Shown: positions 36,370 to 45,991 of the stretch, piece by piece | How positions within the stretch are numbered: the first letter of the stretch is position 1 | Layout of the letters: every line of letters begins with the position of its first letter | Source of the DNA: UBA5287 sp041672395 | GTDB lineage: Bacteria; Bacteroidota; Bacteroidia; Bacteroidales; Dysgonomonadaceae | DNA length: 64,000 nt | Reading direction: 5' to 3' | NCBI GenBank assembly: GCA_041672395.1 | Contig: JBAYZS010000003.1 | Coordinates: 1-64,000 of the forward strand | Notes under the pieces: model-generated | The model's input: the letters and a program-made list of their open reading frames with translations, nothing else | Told to the model about the DNA's origin: nothing | Database searches by the model: none | Position numbers and translations under genes: made by a program

Positions 36370-37863
36370 ATGAAAAACATATATATTATTGGTGAAGGTG
36401 AACTTACAATTGAAGATATTGAAAGAATCATAGACGAAAATATTAAACTGGAATTGTCGGAAGCGGCCATTGCGCGTATACAAAAATGCCGCGACTATCT
36501 CGACCGAAAAATGGAGATAAACACAAAACCTATTTATGGTATAACTACAGGCTTTGGTGGACTTTGCGATTATTCCATCTCTAAATCCGACTTGAGTACG
36601 CTGCAGGAAAATCTGGTTAAGTCGCACGCTTGCAGCATTGGAGAGGTAGTGCCGCCGACAATTGTGAAACTGATGTTGCTACTTAAAGCACACGCCTTGT
36701 CTTTGGGATATAGTGGTGTACAAGTGGCTACAGTACGGCGGATTCTTGATTTGTTCAATAATGATATTCTTCCCATTGTTTATGATAAAGGTTCCTTGGG
36801 TGCATCTGGCGATTTAGCGCCGTTGGCAAATTTATTTCTGCCCCTGATTGGTGTTGGAGAAGTAACATATAAAGAACAGATAACAGATATAAAGGATGTT
36901 CTTGCTGAATTCGGCTGGAAGCCGATTAAGCTTCAGAGCAAAGAAGGACTGGCGCTCTTAAACGGTACCCAGTTTATGTCTGCTTATGGAGTTTACACTA
37001 TTATCAAATCGCAGCATTTTATCAAAAAGGCTGATTTGATTGCCGCAATATCACTGGATGCTTATGATGGTCATCTTGAACCTTTTGACGAAAAGCTTCA
37101 TAAACTTCGTCCCCATATCGGCCAATTAGTGACTTCACAAAACATTCGTAATTTTCTGAAAGACAGCCAGATCATCTCGCAATATAAAGAACATGTTCAA
37201 GATCCATATTCTTTTCGCTGTGTTCCACAAGTTCACGGTGCTGCAAAGGATGCGCTTAATTATGTAAAGTCGGTTGTGGTAACAGAAATTAATTCAGTAA
37301 CCGATAATCCCACAATTTTTGTAGATGAAGATGAAATCATTTCTGGTGGAAATTTTCATGGTGAACCACTTGCCATTTCTTACGATTTCTTAGCTATTGG
37401 TTTGGCAGAACTCGGAAATATCTCTGAACGGAGAACAGCCCAATTGATACTCGGCAAACGCGGACTGCCCGAGTTTTTGGTCGCCAATCCCGGCCTCAAT
37501 TCGGGATTCATGATACCGCAATACGTAGCCGCATCCATTGTCAGTCAGAACAAAATGTATTGTTATGCTGCCAGCAGTGATTCCATCGTTTCGTCTAACG
37601 GTCAGGAAGATCACGTAAGTATGGGCGCTACGTCTGCCATCAAGTTGACCATGATATTAGATAATCTTGAACTTATCTATGCGATTGAATTGATGAATGC
37701 CGCACAGGCATTGGAATTCAGAAAACCTTTGAAGTCATCGCCCATCATTGAGAAACTAATTGAAGACTTCCGCTGCGAAGTTCCCTTTGTAGAAGATGAT
37801 ATAGTAATGAATAAATTAATTCGTAAAACGGTGGCGTTTCTTAATCACTTACAAATTGAATAA
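36370..37863 (+). CDS. hutH: Histidine ammonia-lyase
   Basis: About 497 residues from the ATG at 36370; a TTG five codons upstream is less likely. The MIO cofactor forms from Ala-Ser-Gly in 'DKGSLGASGDLAPLANL' (residues 145-147 in this numbering). Also typical are 'YGITTGFGGLCD' and 'VTDNPTIF' with 'SGGNFHGEPLAISYDFLA'. It removes ammonia from L-histidine to give urocanate, the first step of the route, but is encoded last. It could in principle use tyrosine, but the hut context fixes histidine. Confidence 0.95.
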   Translation: MKNIYIIGEGELTIEDIERIIDENIKLELSEAAIARIQKCRDYLDRKMEINTKPIYGITTGFGGLCDYSISKSDLSTLQENLVKSHACSIGEVVPPTIVKLMLLLKAHALSLGYSGVQVATVRRILDLFNNDILPIVYDKGSLGASGDLAPLANLFLPLIGVGEVTYKEQITDIKDVLAEFGWKPIKLQSKEGLALLNGTQFMSAYGVYTIIKSQHFIKKADLIAAISLDAYDGHLEPFDEKLHKLRPHIGQLVTSQNIRNFLKDSQIISQYKEHVQDPYSFRCVPQVHGAAKDALNYVKSVVVTEINSVTDNPTIFVDEDEIISGGNFHGEPLAISYDFLAIGLAELGNISERRTAQLILGKRGLPEFLVANPGLNSGFMIPQYVAASIVSQNKMYCYAASSDSIVSSNGQEDHVSMGATSAIKLTMILDNLELIYAIELMNAAQALEFRKPLKSSPIIEKLIEDFRCEVPFVEDDIVMNKLIRKTVAFLNHLQIE

Positions 37864-37881
37864 ACTTAAAACAATATTTTG

Positions 37882-37889
37882 TATATTTG
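37882..37889 (+). promoter_or_regulatory. Promoter for the MFS transporter gene
   Basis: TATATTTG is a perfect -7 box, with TTG at 37856-37858, 23 bases upstream, overlapping the hutH stop region. The transporter starts 55 bases downstream, so it can be expressed apart from the hut genes. Confidence 0.55.
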
Positions 37890-37944
37890 CACGTTTTATA
37901 ACTTAAAACCTATCAAAAAGAAAATAACATAATAACAGACAAAA

Positions 37945-39354
37945 ATGGTTGAAAAATTAAAGACATTAAGAGATTCTAAAAATGCAAGATGGGCAGCACT
38001 GTTTATAGTTGCGTTCATGATGCTTTGCGGATATTATTTGAATGATGACCTTTCAGCACTGAAATCAATGCTGGAAAGTGATCTAAGCTGGTCAAGTTCC
38101 GATTATGGATTTTATCGTTCATCTTATGGATGGCTGAATGTATTTGCATTTATGCTAATCCTTGGAGGAATTATCCTCGATAAATTGGGCGTTAGAAAAA
38201 CAGGAATACTTGCAACAATAACCATGTTAGTTGGTACAGGACTCAGATATTGGGCGTTAGTTAATACCGATCTGATGAATCAAACATGGAATATTTTAGG
38301 TGCAGACACCAATGCACAAGTTTTTGTGGCATCAATTGGATTTGCAATCTTTTGTGTTGGTCTGGAAGTTGCCGGTATCACGGTTTCAAAAGCAATTGTA
38401 AAATGGTTTAAAGGAAAAGAAATGGCGTTAGCCATGGGATTGGAAATGGCCACAGCCCGTTTGGGTACTGGTCTTGCCTTGGCCGTTGCACCTATAATCG
38501 CATTTAGCAATAAAGTATCTACACCGGTTCTATTTGGTATGGTTTTAATGATTATAGGCACAATCGCATTTCTTGTTTATACTAGACTTGATAAAAAACT
38601 GGATGCTTCACTTGTTACAGCCGGTGAAAAAACCGAAGAAACTAGTGAAGAAGACAAGTTCAAATTGAAAGATATAGGTCTGATAGTAAAAAATAAAGGA
38701 TTTTGGTTGATAGCTTTACTCTGCGTATTGTTTTATTCAGCTGTTTTTCCATTCTTGAATTATGCCTCTGACTTGATGGTTAATAAGTTTGGAGTAACAC
38801 CAAAATTTGCAGGATTGATCCCTAGTTTATTACCCTTGGGAACAATATTCCTAACTCCTTTTTTTGGTAATTTATATGACAGAAAAGGTAAAGGGGCTAC
38901 AATCATGATTATTGGTGCAATTCTTTTGATTGTTGTTCATGCTCTATTCTCGGTTCCGTTTTTAAATCATCCTGCAATAGCAGTTGTACTAGTTATATTA
39001 TTAGGTATCGCTTTTTCTCTTGTACCCTCAGCTATGTGGCCGTCTGTACCTAAAATTATTCCTGAAAAATTATTGGGAACTGCTTATTCGTTAATTTTCT
39101 TTGTGCAAAATATCGGACTGATGTTTGTACCGCTGATTATTGGAAAGTTATTGGATAAATATTGTATTACTGGTCAAATGATGATTGATGGTCAAATGGT
39201 TAATCAATATGATTATACACTTCCAATGATTGCATTTACTGTATTAGGCGTTTTTGCATTAATCTTTGCTTTCTGGTTGAAAGCTGAAGACAAACGTAAA
39301 GGTTACGGACTTGAGAAACCAAATATTGTAAAGGAAGAATCTGCTAATGCATAA
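37945..39354 (+). CDS. MFS transporter
   Basis: A protein of 469 residues with about twelve membrane helices in two halves joined by a charged loop at about 210-245 ('ETSEEDKFKLKDIG'). The first loop 'GGIILDKLGVRKTG' and its counterpart 'FGNLYDRKGKGATIMIIGA' are the Gly-Asp-Arg-Lys turn of the major facilitator family. The sequence is not near FucP or GPH carriers; it recalls anion or monocarboxylate carriers. Placed after the hut genes, it might carry histidine, urocanate or an end product, but it has its own promoter and the substrate is unknown. A very strong terminator follows. Confidence 0.8.
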   Translation: MVEKLKTLRDSKNARWAALFIVAFMMLCGYYLNDDLSALKSMLESDLSWSSSDYGFYRSSYGWLNVFAFMLILGGIILDKLGVRKTGILATITMLVGTGLRYWALVNTDLMNQTWNILGADTNAQVFVASIGFAIFCVGLEVAGITVSKAIVKWFKGKEMALAMGLEMATARLGTGLALAVAPIIAFSNKVSTPVLFGMVLMIIGTIAFLVYTRLDKKLDASLVTAGEKTEETSEEDKFKLKDIGLIVKNKGFWLIALLCVLFYSAVFPFLNYASDLMVNKFGVTPKFAGLIPSLLPLGTIFLTPFFGNLYDRKGKGATIMIIGAILLIVVHALFSVPFLNHPAIAVVLVILLGIAFSLVPSAMWPSVPKIIPEKLLGTAYSLIFFVQNIGLMFVPLIIGKLLDKYCITGQMMIDGQMVNQYDYTLPMIAFTVLGVFALIFAFWLKAEDKRKGYGLEKPNIVKEESANA

Positions 39355-39383
39355 ATTAGTTAATTAATAATTATACGAACGTT

Positions 39384-39428
39384 ATATATAAAAAGCGAGT
39401 CAATATTTGACTCGCTTTTTATATATAA
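39384..39428. terminator. Strong terminator after the MFS gene
   Basis: AAAAGCGAGTCAA (39392-39404) pairs perfectly with TTGACTCGCTTTT (39408-39420), loop of 3, flanked by alternating TA that extends the stem to about 20 pairs with one bulged A. T-rich and A-rich flanks allow action on both strands, which also shields the insertion sequence on the other side. Confidence 0.85.
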
Positions 39429-39478
39429 TAATGAATGTTTATCTACTTTTTTCTTCCCAGTGTCGTCCTGATTTTTGT

Positions 39479-41395
39479 GGTTCTTCTTCAATTTAGTTGA
39501 AAAGAATCTTTTCCATAATCATTTTTCTTTTCAGTAAATCCAATCCTGCTCTTCCGTACATAACCCTTTTGACAACTTTCAGTTTGTTTACAAATCCTTC
39601 CGTTATACCATTTGTTATATTATATTTAATCGTGTTTTTAACAGCCTTAAAATCCATCTTGATTCCAGTAATAAATGCTTTAAGGGTGTTTACTTTAGTC
39701 TTCCAAAACTTCCTCATCCACCTGATTAATGCATCAGGATCATTGCCTGTAATTAGTTCATAAAATGCAGTGGAGGCTTCATACATTTGGTTAAACCAGG
39801 TGAATCTCGACAACAATTCGATAAGCTGCTCATCTTCACGGTTTCTCTTCTTGCTGAAAATAGAATGTGTGACCATGGATGATAACAATTTAATGGGAAC
39901 TAATTGAGATCTTGTTTCTACTTTCTTTATTATTGGCTTATAATCTTTGGCTCTGTAACCTTTATGACCATCACTCAGATACTTGTAGTGTTCGTAAAAC
40001 GGAGATAAACTACCTTTAAATCCCATTTGACATACTTCGTGATAGATTTTAACAAGAGCTTTACCGGTAGCAGCCTCATCCTCCACATATTCGCTATATA
40101 AATGATATTTATTCCTATGCTTGTTGTTACGCTCAGGCAATATTCCCATTTCACAGAACTTAATGACTGTTTGTCTGGCTATTCCTAATTTTTTTGCTAT
40201 TTCAGATGGTCTAGTTCCTTTTAACTGCAATGTTTTTACCTCTATAAATTTAATCATACGTGAATCCTCACTTTTCGACTTTTGAGATGATCTCAAATCT
40301 TTAAGCTCATTATCAACTACTTCCTCCTTAACGATTTGGCTCTCTCTTATCGCATTACGATAGTCCGAATAATGCTCACCAATGAGTTTGGTAAAGCGCT
40401 CTGACATGTTTTTGATAAGATGAAACTTATCAGCAACTTCAATTATAGGACGATCGATTGAACGGATGGCAGAACTGTATTCGGTGGAACGGTCACGACT
40501 GACCAAACTGACCTTGTTATGATTCTCCATCCATGAGCGAAAACTGTTTTCTCCTCTATTGCCTAATATATCTATTGGACGCTTATGGCGTAAATCTATT
40601 ACGATGGTTCCATACGATAGTCCTTTACGCCAGGCCCAATCATCGATACCTATTTCTTCAACATCTTTATATGCGGAGGGACGCAAACGATGCAGGTCCC
40701 TTAAGATTGTTGATCGACTCAAAACAATGCCACTAAAAGATAAGAGTTTGCTAGCCATTCCCGAAGACACTGATAGTCCCTGTCGTATTACGGCTGTTTC
40801 GCATCTGCGGGTACGACGACGATAACGAAATATCTCATTACCGGGTTGCTCGGCAAAGGTCCTTTTAGAACAATTGGAGTTTTTACAAAAGAACTTTCTT
40901 ACTTCCAATGTTAACAAGACCTTCCTGCCTAAAATAGAAAGATCATGAATATCTCTTTGATAGCGACTATGGACTTTCTTGCTTTTATAACCACAATATG
41001 TGCAAACACCCAAAGAATCTGAGGATTTACAATAAAAATGGAGTGTGTTTTCTGTATGATCTACGTTTTCTACGTATAACCCCGATGATATGTATAAATT
41101 GGATATATCAAAACTTTCATGATATTTTATCTTAGGGGATGATTCAGATTTTGATTTTTTTGTTGTAATTTTATTACCTATAGGATATTCCGACATGATT
41201 TTTTCTTTATGATTTTGCAATATAAAGTTACTGAAAATCAGTCGAATATCCTATTATTTTGCCTGCTATTTTATTGATTATTAGACGATTAGCTGGCACC
41301 TAGTGTTAATCTTTAAATAATAACAGTGTCTACTATTGCAAATGATTAACCACAAAAGGGAAGATGGAAGTTTTCAACTAAATTGAAGAAGAACC
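39479..41395 (-). mobile_element. ISL3-family insertion sequence with 25-bp terminal repeats
   Basis: The ends 39479-39503 and 41371-41395 are perfect inverted repeats of 25 bases that begin GGTTCTTCTTCAATTTAG. The left one overlaps the last codons of the transposase. Outside them both ends show a weaker shared block (GTGTC...GTCCTGA, 39460-39472 and 41403-41416), so the true tips may lie about 20 bases further out. No matching 8-bp target duplication was found with either choice, so the insertion may be old or the tip misplaced. The element separates the hut region from the D-arabinose region. Confidence 0.8.
39493..41220 (-). CDS. ISL3-family transposase
   Basis: A protein of 575 residues; an ATG at 41196 (MSEYPIGNK) is an alternative start. 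A zinc-finger 'CTYCGYKSKKVHSRYQRDIH' with 'FFCKNSNCSKRTFAE' (about 75-125) and an HTH 'GMASKLLSFSGIVLSRSTIL' precede the DDE nuclease domain, with Asp in 'EEIGIDDWAWRKGLSYGTIV', Asp in 'SLVSRDRSTEYSSAIRSID' and 'EVADKFHLIKNM'. The last acidic residue is expected in the C-terminal part ('ITEGFVNKLKVVKRVMYGRA'). Length and motifs indicate an intact, perhaps still active, transposase. Confidence 0.92.
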   Translation of the reverse strand: MQNHKEKIMSEYPIGNKITTKKSKSESSPKIKYHESFDISNLYISSGLYVENVDHTENTLHFYCKSSDSLGVCTYCGYKSKKVHSRYQRDIHDLSILGRKVLLTLEVRKFFCKNSNCSKRTFAEQPGNEIFRYRRRTRRCETAVIRQGLSVSSGMASKLLSFSGIVLSRSTILRDLHRLRPSAYKDVEEIGIDDWAWRKGLSYGTIVIDLRHKRPIDILGNRGENSFRSWMENHNKVSLVSRDRSTEYSSAIRSIDRPIIEVADKFHLIKNMSERFTKLIGEHYSDYRNAIRESQIVKEEVVDNELKDLRSSQKSKSEDSRMIKFIEVKTLQLKGTRPSEIAKKLGIARQTVIKFCEMGILPERNNKHRNKYHLYSEYVEDEAATGKALVKIYHEVCQMGFKGSLSPFYEHYKYLSDGHKGYRAKDYKPIIKKVETRSQLVPIKLLSSMVTHSIFSKKRNREDEQLIELLSRFTWFNQMYEASTAFYELITGNDPDALIRWMRKFWKTKVNTLKAFITGIKMDFKAVKNTIKYNITNGITEGFVNKLKVVKRVMYGRAGLDLLKRKMIMEKILFN

Positions 41396-41460
41396 AAATA
41401 TTTCAGGACAAGACACCCATTTAACTTTGGAATAACCTCTGTGTAACTCCCACCATGGTC

Positions 41461-43101
41461 TCACTCTCCTCCCACCTTAGACTTCTCCTCCAGAAACTGA
41501 CCAAATTCAATATATCTCTTATACAACTCATCGTATATTTGATTTCTCTCTTTATTCGGCTGATAATTTGCAAGTATCCCCTGACCTAGGCTTTCTTGTG
41601 CTAGCTCGATTGTTTCGAAAATGTTGGCAGCAACAGCAGCATACATTGCTGCACCCATTGCACCTGCTTGTTGCGTTGCAGCTACCTCAATAGGTACGTT
41701 CATAACATCAGAAAGTGTTTGCATTACATATGGCGACTTCAATGAAATACCTCCCACACCAATTACTTTCAATATTTTAACACCCTGCATCTCAAGATGT
41801 TCCAGAATGGCCCTGGATCCAAAAGCGGTAGATTCCACAAAACATTTGTAAAGTTGGGCAGGGGTAGTACCGAGGGTTAAATCCATAACGCCACCTTTTA
41901 ATGTCTGATCGGCAAAAGGTGTTCTGCGCCCGTTCAACCAGTCAACAGCTACCAAATCATTACGACTAACCGACAGCGCTGAAGCTTCTTTGTTCAAACG
42001 GGGTAAAATAGTGGATAGAATCTCGGATTTATTGTCGTCATCAGGGAGCCACCATGAAAGGATATCACGAAGCCACGCATACATATCGCCAAAAGCCGAT
42101 TGTCCGGCTTCCAATCCTGTAAATCCCGGTATCACTGAACCATCCACCTGTCCACTGATTCCCGGAATAGTTTTTCCACCTATGTCCTCTTTAGAAGTAA
42201 CCACGATATCACACGTAGATGTCCCAATGATTTTCACCATTGTATTTGGCTTAATTCCAGCTCCCACGGCACCGGCATGAGCATCGATAATTCCTACCGA
42301 AACATCAATGCCTCTGGGTAATCCAAGTATTTCCGACCACTCATTGGTAATTTTGCCTGCTGATTTGTCGCTTGTAAATGTCCGACTACTCAAATGGTCT
42401 GTAAAGCCTTCAAACAAAGGATCAAGTGCCGAGAGAAATTCTTGTGACGGATAACCATTCCATTCTTCGGCCCACATACATTTGTGACCCGCGGCACATC
42501 TACTGCGTTTCACATGTTCCGGCTTCAGATTGCCGGTCAGTAATGCCGGCATCCAATCGCAATGCTCAATAATGGAATAAGCATCCTTTCTAAGTCGTTC
42601 ATTTGCGCGAAGAGCGTGAAGCCCTTTAGACCAGAACCATTCAGAAGAATAGATTCCACCCGACAATGAAGTAAAATCGGTCTCCCATTTATGCGATAAG
42701 TTGTTAATATCATCTGCTTCTTTTATCGATGTATGATCTTTCCAAAGGATAAACATTGCATCAGGATCTTCTGCAAATTGTGGAAGTAATGCTAAGGGCG
42801 TACCATTTTTGTCTGTCAGACAAGGTGTACTGCCGGTTGTATCAATTCCAATGGTAGTAATTTTATTCACTTCTTCTGTAGATAACTTTGCCAGCACACC
42901 TTTTGTTACTTCAATCAAAGAATCGATATAGTCTTGAGGATGTTGACGATATCTGTTTTCGGAAGGATCGCAATACAGCTCTTTTTTCCATCTTGAATAG
43001 AAGGAGATAGCGCAGGCTAATTCATTTCCGGTAGATGTATCTACAACAATTGCCCTACACGAATCGGTACCGTAATCGAGTCCTATAACTAGCTTTCCCA
43101 T
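41461..43101 (-). CDS. araB: Ribulokinase (FGGY family)
   Basis: A protein of 546 residues of the AraB type: 'VIGLDYGTDSCRAIVVDTST', 'IGIDTTGSTPCLTDKNGTPL', 'GIIDAHAGAVGAGIKPNTMV' (catalytic Asp) and 'DWLNGRRTPFADQTLKGGVM'. AraB enzymes phosphorylate both L- and D-ribulose at C5. There is no araA or araD gene here, while a FucI-type isomerase lies upstream on the same strand. The likely substrate is therefore D-ribulose from D-arabinose, giving D-ribulose 5-phosphate directly for the pentose phosphate pathway. It is the last gene of the run that starts at 58838 and follows the permease by 6 bases. Confidence 0.88.
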   Translation of the reverse strand: MGKLVIGLDYGTDSCRAIVVDTSTGNELACAISFYSRWKKELYCDPSENRYRQHPQDYIDSLIEVTKGVLAKLSTEEVNKITTIGIDTTGSTPCLTDKNGTPLALLPQFAEDPDAMFILWKDHTSIKEADDINNLSHKWETDFTSLSGGIYSSEWFWSKGLHALRANERLRKDAYSIIEHCDWMPALLTGNLKPEHVKRSRCAAGHKCMWAEEWNGYPSQEFLSALDPLFEGFTDHLSSRTFTSDKSAGKITNEWSEILGLPRGIDVSVGIIDAHAGAVGAGIKPNTMVKIIGTSTCDIVVTSKEDIGGKTIPGISGQVDGSVIPGFTGLEAGQSAFGDMYAWLRDILSWWLPDDDNKSEILSTILPRLNKEASALSVSRNDLVAVDWLNGRRTPFADQTLKGGVMDLTLGTTPAQLYKCFVESTAFGSRAILEHLEMQGVKILKVIGVGGISLKSPYVMQTLSDVMNVPIEVAATQQAGAMGAAMYAAVAANIFETIELAQESLGQGILANYQPNKERNQIYDELYKRYIEFGQFLEEKSKVGGE

Positions 43102-43107
43102 AATTTG

Positions 43108-44562
43108 TTATTTATCTAATGACGATTGGATTTTCTTATTCCTTGCGACGGTTAAACTGTAGTAAGTGATGAAAGCAAATGCGAGTGCGGGAACCCAATA
43201 AGCAAATTTTATGCTGCCCGACTGATCAGAAAGGATTCCCTGTAATTGAGTTAAAAGTGCAGCTCCAGCAATAGCCATAACCATTCCCGATCCTCCAATT
43301 TTTGTATCTTCACCTAATCCCTTCATGCCAATACCATAAATTGTTGGAAACATGAGCGACATGCAGCCGGAAATACCTGTCAGTGCATACACACCAGCAA
43401 ATCCATCGCTGTAAATAGCAGATAAAGAGCATATTAATGCTAATATTGCAAAGGCAGAAAGCAGATTAACGGGCTTAATATACCTCATTAACCATGTGCA
43501 TACAAAACGACCTATAACAAACAGAATCAGGGACAAAATGTAATATGTAGCTCCCGCTTGCTCTGCAGTACGGGGAAGCAAAGCATCTATTCCCAACCAT
43601 TCAACTAATGAATAAAAGCTGCCTGCAACTGGCTCTACACCGCGCAAAGCAGTGATAATAACATCAGAAGATGGGTTAGCTCCCAATGAGGCTATGACAT
43701 CGTCGAATTTTAATTCTTGCATTGCATATCTGATGATAAATGACCAGACAGCAATTTGTGCTCCTACATAGAAAAACTGTGCCAACACACCCCAAACATA
43801 GTTTTTATTATTTGTTAATCTTTTGAATGTAGCTCTGAGTTTCAACGACTTATTGTCCTCATGTACTTTTGGCATCTTAGTGAATAATATCAGAAGCATA
43901 AGCACAAGCATCACGATTCCTAATATTAAATATGCTGTTGAAACGGCTTTTAACTCGTTGTTCTGAATGTTAACTAGATCTATATCAGTCAATAATGTTC
44001 TTTCGGAGGCGGTCTTTGTATTCAATTGAGATAGTACGTATATCTGACTCACCATCACCCCTGTTAATGCGCCAAATGGATTGAACGACTGTGAAAAGTT
44101 AAGACGACGGGTAGCTGTTTCCGGATCGCCAAGTGCATAAACATAAGCATTTGTTGCGGTTTCCAAAACCGATAATCCGGCAAAAAGAACAAATATTGCG
44201 AATAAATAACTTGCAAAACTTAAAGGTGAACTGATATTATTAACAAGCATTGCCGGGTAAAATAATGAACATCCTATGATACAAAGGATTAGTCCCAGTA
44301 GAACACCCGATTTGAACGTGTGCTTTTTAATGAAAATTGCACCCGGAAGAGCAAAGCAGCCATAACCTAAAAGATAACAGACTACCTGAATCCAGGCTGT
44401 TTGTGTATCGTTCATACTCATGATTCGCTTGAATGCTGCAAGCATTGTATCTGTCATGTTGTTTGGAACAGCCCAAATAAAGAAAAGAGAGGTAAGTAGA
44501 ATAAACGGTAAAACAATTCCCTTTGGCACTAAACGATGTTTTTCTAAATTTCTTGAATTCAT
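43108..44562 (-). CDS. FucP-like sugar:proton symporter
   Basis: A protein of 484 residues, about twelve membrane helices. FucP-family features are 'PFILLTSLFFIWAVPNNMTD' near residue 20, 'GLSVLETATNAYVYALGDPE' and 'ATRRLNFSQSFNPFGALTGV' (about 128-170), a segment that is nearly diagnostic. E. coli FucP brings in L-fucose and also D-arabinose. With FucI and ribulokinase next to it, D-arabinose is the expected cargo. It lies 6 bases before araB and 107 bases after the DUF6786-like gene. Confidence 0.85.
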   Translation of the reverse strand: MNSRNLEKHRLVPKGIVLPFILLTSLFFIWAVPNNMTDTMLAAFKRIMSMNDTQTAWIQVVCYLLGYGCFALPGAIFIKKHTFKSGVLLGLILCIIGCSLFYPAMLVNNISSPLSFASYLFAIFVLFAGLSVLETATNAYVYALGDPETATRRLNFSQSFNPFGALTGVMVSQIYVLSQLNTKTASERTLLTDIDLVNIQNNELKAVSTAYLILGIVMLVLMLLILFTKMPKVHEDNKSLKLRATFKRLTNNKNYVWGVLAQFFYVGAQIAVWSFIIRYAMQELKFDDVIASLGANPSSDVIITALRGVEPVAGSFYSLVEWLGIDALLPRTAEQAGATYYILSLILFVIGRFVCTWLMRYIKPVNLLSAFAILALICSLSAIYSDGFAGVYALTGISGCMSLMFPTIYGIGMKGLGEDTKIGGSGMVMAIAGAALLTQLQGILSDQSGSIKFAYWVPALAFAFITYYSLTVARNKKIQSSLDK

Positions 44563-44669
44563 ATAAGTTTGTTTAGAATATGTTATTGATAATAAGATGT
44601 ATAATCCTGTTAAAGCGGAGCGGTTAGCGTTCCAATATTTATTATGTTAATGGTTTTGGGTGAATCAAT

Positions 44670-45920
44670 TCAAAATATTGTTTTAACTTTTTCAAGGTTC
44701 ACTCTCAGCAGTTTTTCTGCTATGATAGATAGCTCAGCTTCATTACCCACAAAATGAAATACATTATGCGTATGAGAAAGTGATTCACCTGGTTTCAGAA
44801 ATGCTGCTGGTGAACAACTTTCTAATTCGAGGAAAGGTCCCATAATGCTTCCATCCTCCAGTGGACCATCGTTATAGGCATTGAGTGCATCTCCTATTAG
44901 TGGGTTCTTTTTTGGATTCCACTCCTGATTTAAATACACACTGTTGGGTTCTACATCAAAAATAATTATTGTCAATCTGTCAGCTATCGGGTCATAATTT
45001 CCAGCAATAGTTTTTGTGCGTTTGGGGTTCATTCCAATTTTGCTTCGGTGTTTTCCATCGGTTTTAAGATAGAGTATATCATTCTCAACTTTCAAATAGT
45101 CAGATGGTATCTCTCCAAAATAATCTGTAGTAGCAACTGTGCCCAACTCTGCATCGTCGCCGGAATTATAAGGAACAACAGTTATTGCAGAATCAGATGG
45201 ATTGAACATATCGAGCATCCAAATGCAGATGGTACCGGTTTTATCTGTCCATTCAAAATCATTCTTATTGGTTATTTTGTTATCGGTAGCATAAGCAACA
45301 GAATTTACACCTTCAGGTAATTGAATCCCTAACTTTGACGTTATTCCCTCTTTTGTGATTAGCGAAATCTTCCTGTCTACAAGCAAGTTAAGTGTTGTTC
45401 CCTGAGAGTTCTTAACCGTAATATCTTTGGTTAATAGCGTTTCTGATGATGTAGCACTCTCGATATTCCATTCTTCTGTATCTAATGCTTTTGGAGTGTG
45501 CCAATTATCATAAATTTGTTCTTTTCCGGGTTCAAAATATACGGAATATTGTCCTCCTTCTGGACCCAACCAGAAACGATTTTCTCCACCGTAACCGTTC
45601 ATGTGTTCATCAATCTGCCCGGAATCAAAGACTCTGTAATTCACAAACCCGAGACTGTTCCCATCCAGACCATTAGCTGTTGAGGTAAATACTTTTCCCT
45701 GGTATTTTGCCGACAGAATTACTTGTGCCTGATCATCAGTCGACTTTAATATAATCAAACTGTCTTTTTTAGATAGATAGTTTAGGTCGTACCCAAATGT
45801 TCCTTTTTCATATTCCTTTTCCATGTTTTCTGATGTTTTTTTGTTGCCTGTGCAAGAGAACAGTAATGTACCTCCTATCATCGCAGGCAGCAGTGTTCGA
45901 TAGATTTGTTTAAGTTTCAT
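44670..45920 (-). CDS. DUF6786-like lipoprotein
   Basis: A protein of 416 residues with a lipoprotein signal (MIGGTLLFSCTGNKK, Cys 23). It is rich in beta-strands: 'NRFWLGPEGGQYSVYFEPGK', 'DWTDKTG'-like (here FEWTDKTGTICIWMLDMF) and the end 'LKPGESLSHTHNVFHFVGNE'. It resembles aldose-epimerase/galactose-mutarotase-like beta-sandwiches and I place it tentatively in DUF6786, a family without known function. As a secreted protein between a permease and hydrolases it could be a mutarotase, or a binder or hydrolase for D-arabinofuranosyl sugars. The function is open. Confidence 0.6.
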   Translation of the reverse strand: MKLKQIYRTLLPAMIGGTLLFSCTGNKKTSENMEKEYEKGTFGYDLNYLSKKDSLIILKSTDDQAQVILSAKYQGKVFTSTANGLDGNSLGFVNYRVFDSGQIDEHMNGYGGENRFWLGPEGGQYSVYFEPGKEQIYDNWHTPKALDTEEWNIESATSSETLLTKDITVKNSQGTTLNLLVDRKISLITKEGITSKLGIQLPEGVNSVAYATDNKITNKNDFEWTDKTGTICIWMLDMFNPSDSAITVVPYNSGDDAELGTVATTDYFGEIPSDYLKVENDILYLKTDGKHRSKIGMNPKRTKTIAGNYDPIADRLTIIIFDVEPNSVYLNQEWNPKKNPLIGDALNAYNDGPLEDGSIMGPFLELESCSPAAFLKPGESLSHTHNVFHFVGNEAELSIIAEKLLRVNLEKVKTIF

Positions 45921-45991
45921 ATTGATTTAATTATCGTGATTTTCTTGTTTTTTTTCTTGGTTGAAATTCAGATTGTAATTCCTATGTATTT

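Noticed and set aside
39460..41416. An 8-bp target duplication around the ISL3 element.
   Set aside because: Flanks were compared for both the inner and outer choice of tips and do not match.
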